Origin: an uncultured Collinsella sp.
GTDB lineage: Bacteria > Actinomycetota > Coriobacteriia > Coriobacteriales > Coriobacteriaceae
Direction: 5' to 3'
NCBI GenBank assembly: GCA_900554325.1
Contig: USHA01000040.1
Coordinates: 1-18,171, forward strand
Length of the DNA stretch: 18,171 nt
In this document: in pieces, positions 16,118 to 18,171 of the stretch
Position numbering within the stretch: position 1 is the stretch's first letter
Layout: every line of letters begins with the position of its first letter
Made by a program: the position numbers and the translations under genes
Notes under the pieces: generated by a model
What the model saw: only the letters and a program-made list of their open reading frames with translations
Told to the model about the DNA's origin: nothing
Database searches by the model: none

Positions 16118-16355
16118 GGACAATTTTGGAAAAACTTTCCGGAGGCGCGGGCGCCGCTGGGACGAGAGCGCGGCACGGACTCGAGGGCAAGGGACCCGCG
16201 ATGCCGGATCCGGCCCGCGGGGCGCGCCCAGGGCATCTCGGGTTCCGCCGCTCGCCGGTTTTCGCTTCCACCCCACGGGCCGCCATCCGCCCAACGACCA
16301 TCCCGCCGGCGCCGGGCCCATTATCGGGGCCAATCGCGCTCCCGCCGACCCGGCG
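16118..16355. other. GC-rich non-coding block
   Basis: About 240 bases of very GC-rich sequence between the tRNA-Ala promoter and the inverted repeat. Open frames cross it on both strands, but their translations are rich in Pro, Arg, Gly and Ala, lack ribosome sites and resemble no family I know. It contains short palindromes, for example CCGGATCCGG near 16205 and GGCCC/GGGCC around 16314-16330. No gene or RNA structure can be supported. Confidence 0.5.
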
Positions 16356-16517
16356 ATTTCAAAACCATGCCGGTTTACGGGGCCAGGCCGGGAACCCCCG
16401 AGCATGCCGTAATCGGTAAAATCAAAACCGCAGGTAGACGACTTGCGCATTCAGCGAAATGCAGGGCATGGACGGCCGGTCCGGGTCCAGCCCCGTAATC
16501 CGGCATAGTTTTGAAAT
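16356..16517. repeat. Long imperfect inverted repeat, possible MITE or dispersed intergenic element
   Basis: The arm at 16356-16389 is matched by the reverse complement of 16484-16517 at 29 of 34 positions. The arms start with ATTTCAAAAC at their outer ends and share ATGCCGG and TTACGGGG. They are 94 bases apart. The interior holds a related piece, CATGCCGTAATCGG at 16403-16416. No transposase, target-site duplication or T-run is visible. The element lies just downstream of the nuclease-like gene, where the base composition changes. Confidence 0.7.
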
Positions 16518-16569
16518 GACATTAATTCACTAACATGCAAACTAGGTAGTTCTAGCGCCTTGTCGCTGG

Positions 16570-17727
16570 CTAATTTCCGATTTCCAACCAGTTGCACAAA
16601 ACATTTGCTCGCAGTCTCGTCTCGGCGCACTTCATTGCTTCGGTTTTGGCTTTATAGCGAATCCCTAAACGGTCGCAGACACTTCTGACTATGGTGTCTA
16701 GCTGCTTTGAATTGTTGAGCATATCGTGAGTCACCAGGAATACATCGAATCCCATGCTCTGCAACGCAGTCATGCGTTCCGCATCGTGGTCAAGTATTGC
16801 ACCTGAGCCATGAATGACTTCACCTTGGATTTCGATAATTGCCCCTTTCATAAGAATCGGATTTACGATCACGATATCGCCGTAGCAGACCTTTTGACCT
16901 GCAATGTTTTGCGCCGATATGGAAAGAGGAGTGAAGTCGTTGGCATAAACGTTCGTGAAGCCCGCGCCGCCAAGACGCCGCGGACGGTTTAGAAGCAAGA
17001 TTCCTGCAACCTCGAGTGGAGACGCAGCAATGCCGATAACCTGCTGAGCGGCATCATAAAACTGCTTTCCCCACATTTGACTTTTGACCTTTTCGGCGAA
17101 TCGATGCAAGTCGCTCAGTTCGATGAGTGGCTTTCTCATCCAAAGCGAAGTACCTTTGAGTTTCGTAACCTCTCTTCCATCCTCGCGATTGTTCGTTTGG
17201 CCTTCATTTGCTGGGACCTTTACGGTTGTGCGGGCATAAACTCGTTTCCAAGGAATCTCGTCTTCGCCTTCTCCAAGTTCGAACAGATCCTGCGTGCTGG
17301 AATTGCGATTCTCCTTTAACGCGATTTTTAACTGCATTTCGACAGCGGGGGTCGGCTCGAAAACAGAAAACCAACCGCAAAGTTCGTACATAGCTAGTAC
17401 GAGATCTATTTGGGAGACAAAGCGTGTCATAGTAAATAACGTGTTAAGTGGATTGGTGACACTAAAGCCTAAATGAGTGTCGATTGTTGTGCCGGCATCC
17501 GATGCCCCTTCCCAGCGAATAGTGGAGCGCAATCCCGAGTGGTGATTACAACAACCTGATGAAGCAACTGCGGTAATCGGGGTCTTGAGGACGTCGGTTA
17601 CGAAAGGGGCTTGGGATAGGGCCCGCCAGCCGTCGTCGGAGCTGGGTAGGCGCGGGTAGAGGTCATGCACCTGCAGTGGGCAGCGCCAGTAGCGGAATGC
17701 GGTGTTTGCGCAGACGATTTCGTCCAT
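16570..17727 (-). CDS. Orphan protein with Vsr/DUF559-like nuclease C-terminus (AbiEi-like layout)
   Basis: A 385-residue protein of uncertain function. The N-terminus (ANTAFRYWRCP, 7-17) resembles the 'shared allele' helix of AbiEi-type and related proteins. A middle part with TNPLNTLFTM...LVLAMYELCGW (91-119) precedes SPLEVAGILLLNRPRRLGGAGF (236-257), a block I associate with a family of Coriobacteriia proteins of the same layout. The C-terminus has a PD-(D/E)XK-like set: D284 (YGDIVI), E299 and G302 (IEIQG), H306, and D315-x-x-R318, then LQSMGFDVFLVTHDML. This matches the Vsr/DUF559 nuclease order. The ATG at 17727 follows GGGGAGG by four bases; an in-frame GTG at 17934 would add 69 unlikely residues. 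GC is visibly lower than in the operon. No partner gene adjoins. Catalysis and role (defence, repair) are inference. Confidence 0.7.
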   Translation of the reverse strand: MDEIVCANTAFRYWRCPLQVHDLYPRLPSSDDGWRALSQAPFVTDVLKTPITAVASSGCCNHHSGLRSTIRWEGASDAGTTIDTHLGFSVTNPLNTLFTMTRFVSQIDLVLAMYELCGWFSVFEPTPAVEMQLKIALKENRNSSTQDLFELGEGEDEIPWKRVYARTTVKVPANEGQTNNREDGREVTKLKGTSLWMRKPLIELSDLHRFAEKVKSQMWGKQFYDAAQQVIGIAASPLEVAGILLLNRPRRLGGAGFTNVYANDFTPLSISAQNIAGQKVCYGDIVIVNPILMKGAIIEIQGEVIHGSGAILDHDAERMTALQSMGFDVFLVTHDMLNNSKQLDTIVRSVCDRLGIRYKAKTEAMKCAETRLRANVLCNWLEIGN

Positions 17728-17964
17728 GTGGCCTCCCCTGGTTTCGACCGTAGGCCGTGCGGATTGCGGGCATGGCCGATTATCTACCGGGGCATCATGC
17801 GGGTAAGTACGGGAAGCAAACCAAATGCTGACAAAAGCATGCCGAGTTCCGCCGAAAAACCGTCGTGTGATAGAAAACCGCTGGAAGGAGCTTTGGGCAT
17901 GTGGTCCCTGTCTCCACATTTGCGCGCGGATCACATGGGGAATTCAATGAAAATACGCATGCGT
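17728..17964 (-). promoter_or_regulatory. Long 5' leader of the nuclease-like gene
   Basis: If the promoter at 17965-17994 is used, the mRNA has a leader of about 230 bases. It contains a 6-bp perfect hairpin (17899-17904 with 17914-17919, 9-base loop) and a smaller one, ATGCT/AGCAT, around 17826-17841. I recognise no riboswitch class. A palindrome at 17955-17964 overlaps the predicted start of transcription. Confidence 0.4.
17955..17964. promoter_or_regulatory. Palindrome ACGCATGCGT, candidate operator
   Basis: A perfect 10-bp palindrome directly after the -10 box of the predicted promoter, covering the likely start site. Its place would suit a repressor site. No repressor gene is in the window, so the assignment is inference from position alone. 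Confidence 0.35.
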
Positions 17965-17994
17965 TTTATACAAAACATGCAATGGCGTCAGCAA
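17965..17994 (-). promoter_or_regulatory. Promoter upstream of the nuclease-like gene
   Basis: A -35 box TTGCTG (17989-17994) and a -10 box TATAAA (17965-17970) are 18 bp apart, in an AT-rich stretch on the minus strand. It is the best sigma-70-like match between the tRNA-Val terminator and the gene. Confidence 0.6.
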
Positions 17995-18037
17995 AAAGGG
18001 TGGAATAAAAATCTCGCCTTAGACGACTGCGATTTGA

Positions 18038-18072
18038 TTTTGGTGTCAGTTTTGGTGTCACCCTTTGTGTCA
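18038..18072. repeat. 12-bp tandem repeat, three units
   Basis: Units TTTTGGTGTCAG (18038-18049), TTTTGGTGTCAC (18050-18061) and the decayed CCTTTGTGTCA (18062-18072) run head to tail. The first two share 11 of 12 bases. They lie between the tRNA-Val terminator and the nuclease promoter. Confidence 0.75.
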
Positions 18073-18108
18073 AAAAGAAAAAGGTCAGAGGCTTAACACC
18101 TCTGACCT
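18073..18108 (-). terminator. Intrinsic terminator after tRNA-Val
   Basis: On the minus strand a perfect 10-bp stem AGGTCAGAGG/CCTCTGACCT (18099-18108 with 18082-18091) with a 7-base loop is followed by TTTTCTTTTT. It begins ten bases after the CCA end of the tRNA. Confidence 0.95.
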
Positions 18109-18118
18109 GTGCTTTAGA

Positions 18119-18171
18119 TGGTGGGCGATACAAGATTCGAACTTGTGACCCCATCCGTGTGAAGGATATGC
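18119..18171 (-). tRNA. tRNA-Val (anticodon CAC), 5' part beyond the window
   Basis: The 3' two-thirds of a tRNA. The anticodon stem-loop is TATCC-TTCACAC-GGATG with CAC at positions 34-36. The T-arm is ACAAG-TTCGAAT-CTTGT. The 3' acceptor strand is ATCGCCC, then discriminator A and an encoded CCA at 18119-18121. The D-arm and 5' acceptor strand lie past the right edge. The encoded CCA contrasts with tRNA-Ala in this window. Confidence 0.93.

Noticed and set aside
15741..16412. Plus-strand open frame with a GDRTPDLLTASQALSQL-type peptide
   Set aside because: This peptide is the usual translation artefact of the opposite strand of a tRNA gene; here it falls on tRNA-Ala.
16067..16450. Minus-strand frame of 127 codons across the GC-rich block
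   Set aside because: No ribosome site, Pro/Arg/Gly-rich composition, and it runs over the tRNA-Ala promoter and one arm of the inverted repeat.
17728..17934. N-terminal extension of the nuclease-like protein from a GTG at 17934
   Set aside because: No ribosome site at that GTG, and the residues are unlike any domain, whereas the ATG at 17727 has GGGGAGG at four bases.
18038..18072. Short CRISPR array
   Set aside because: The units are 12 bp and abut directly, with no spacers and no cas gene.
17966..18154. Minus-strand frame beginning GSQVRILYRPP
   Set aside because: The start is a translation of the tRNA-Val 3' end, a familiar artefact, and the rest crosses a terminator and tandem repeats. 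A short integrase remnant was considered but has no recognisable motif.

Overview
The window is a chromosomal segment from a high-GC actinobacterium, most likely of class Coriobacteriia and close to Collinsella. This is inferred from base composition, the style of the proteins and the gene order; no database was searched. Every gene I can support lies on the minus strand, so transcription runs from high to low coordinates.

Right end (about 15960-18171): a partial tRNA-Val(CAC) with a strong terminator runs off the right edge. Next comes a 344-nt gene-free stretch with a 12-bp tandem repeat, a good promoter, a 10-bp palindrome at the predicted transcription start and a long leader. It leads to one accessory gene (16570-17727) of lower GC whose C-terminus carries a Vsr/DUF559-like nuclease motif set. 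After that comes a GC-rich non-coding block with a long imperfect inverted repeat (16356-16517), then a tRNA-Ala(GGC) with a clear promoter and an intrinsic terminator.

Left and centre (1-15928): an unbroken run of 17 housekeeping genes, tightly packed, with stop/start overlaps or gaps of a few bases at most junctions and no intrinsic terminator that I could find. In transcription order: ABC-F ATPase, small membrane protein (GTG start), site-2 protease, scpA, scpB, rluB-type pseudouridine synthase, cmk, plsC, ispH, PDZ/radical-SAM/DUF512 protein, der, plsY, gpsA, rpe, cysteine desulfurase, NIF3-family protein, C4 zinc-ribbon protein, and the first codons of coaBC. They serve chromosome segregation (scpAB), rRNA modification and ribosome assembly (rluB, der), CTP supply (cmk), phospholipid synthesis (gpsA to plsY to plsC), isoprenoids (ispH), the pentose phosphate pathway (rpe), sulfur mobilisation and coenzyme A synthesis. 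The cmk-plsC-ispH and DUF512-der-plsY-gpsA blocks follow an order familiar from Clostridia.

I see no clearly new multi-gene system. The items most worth a second look are the orphan nuclease-like gene between the two tRNAs with its control region, the inverted-repeat element beside it, the terminator between tRNA-Ala and the ABC-F gene, and unusual residues in the zinc-ribbon protein and PlsC.
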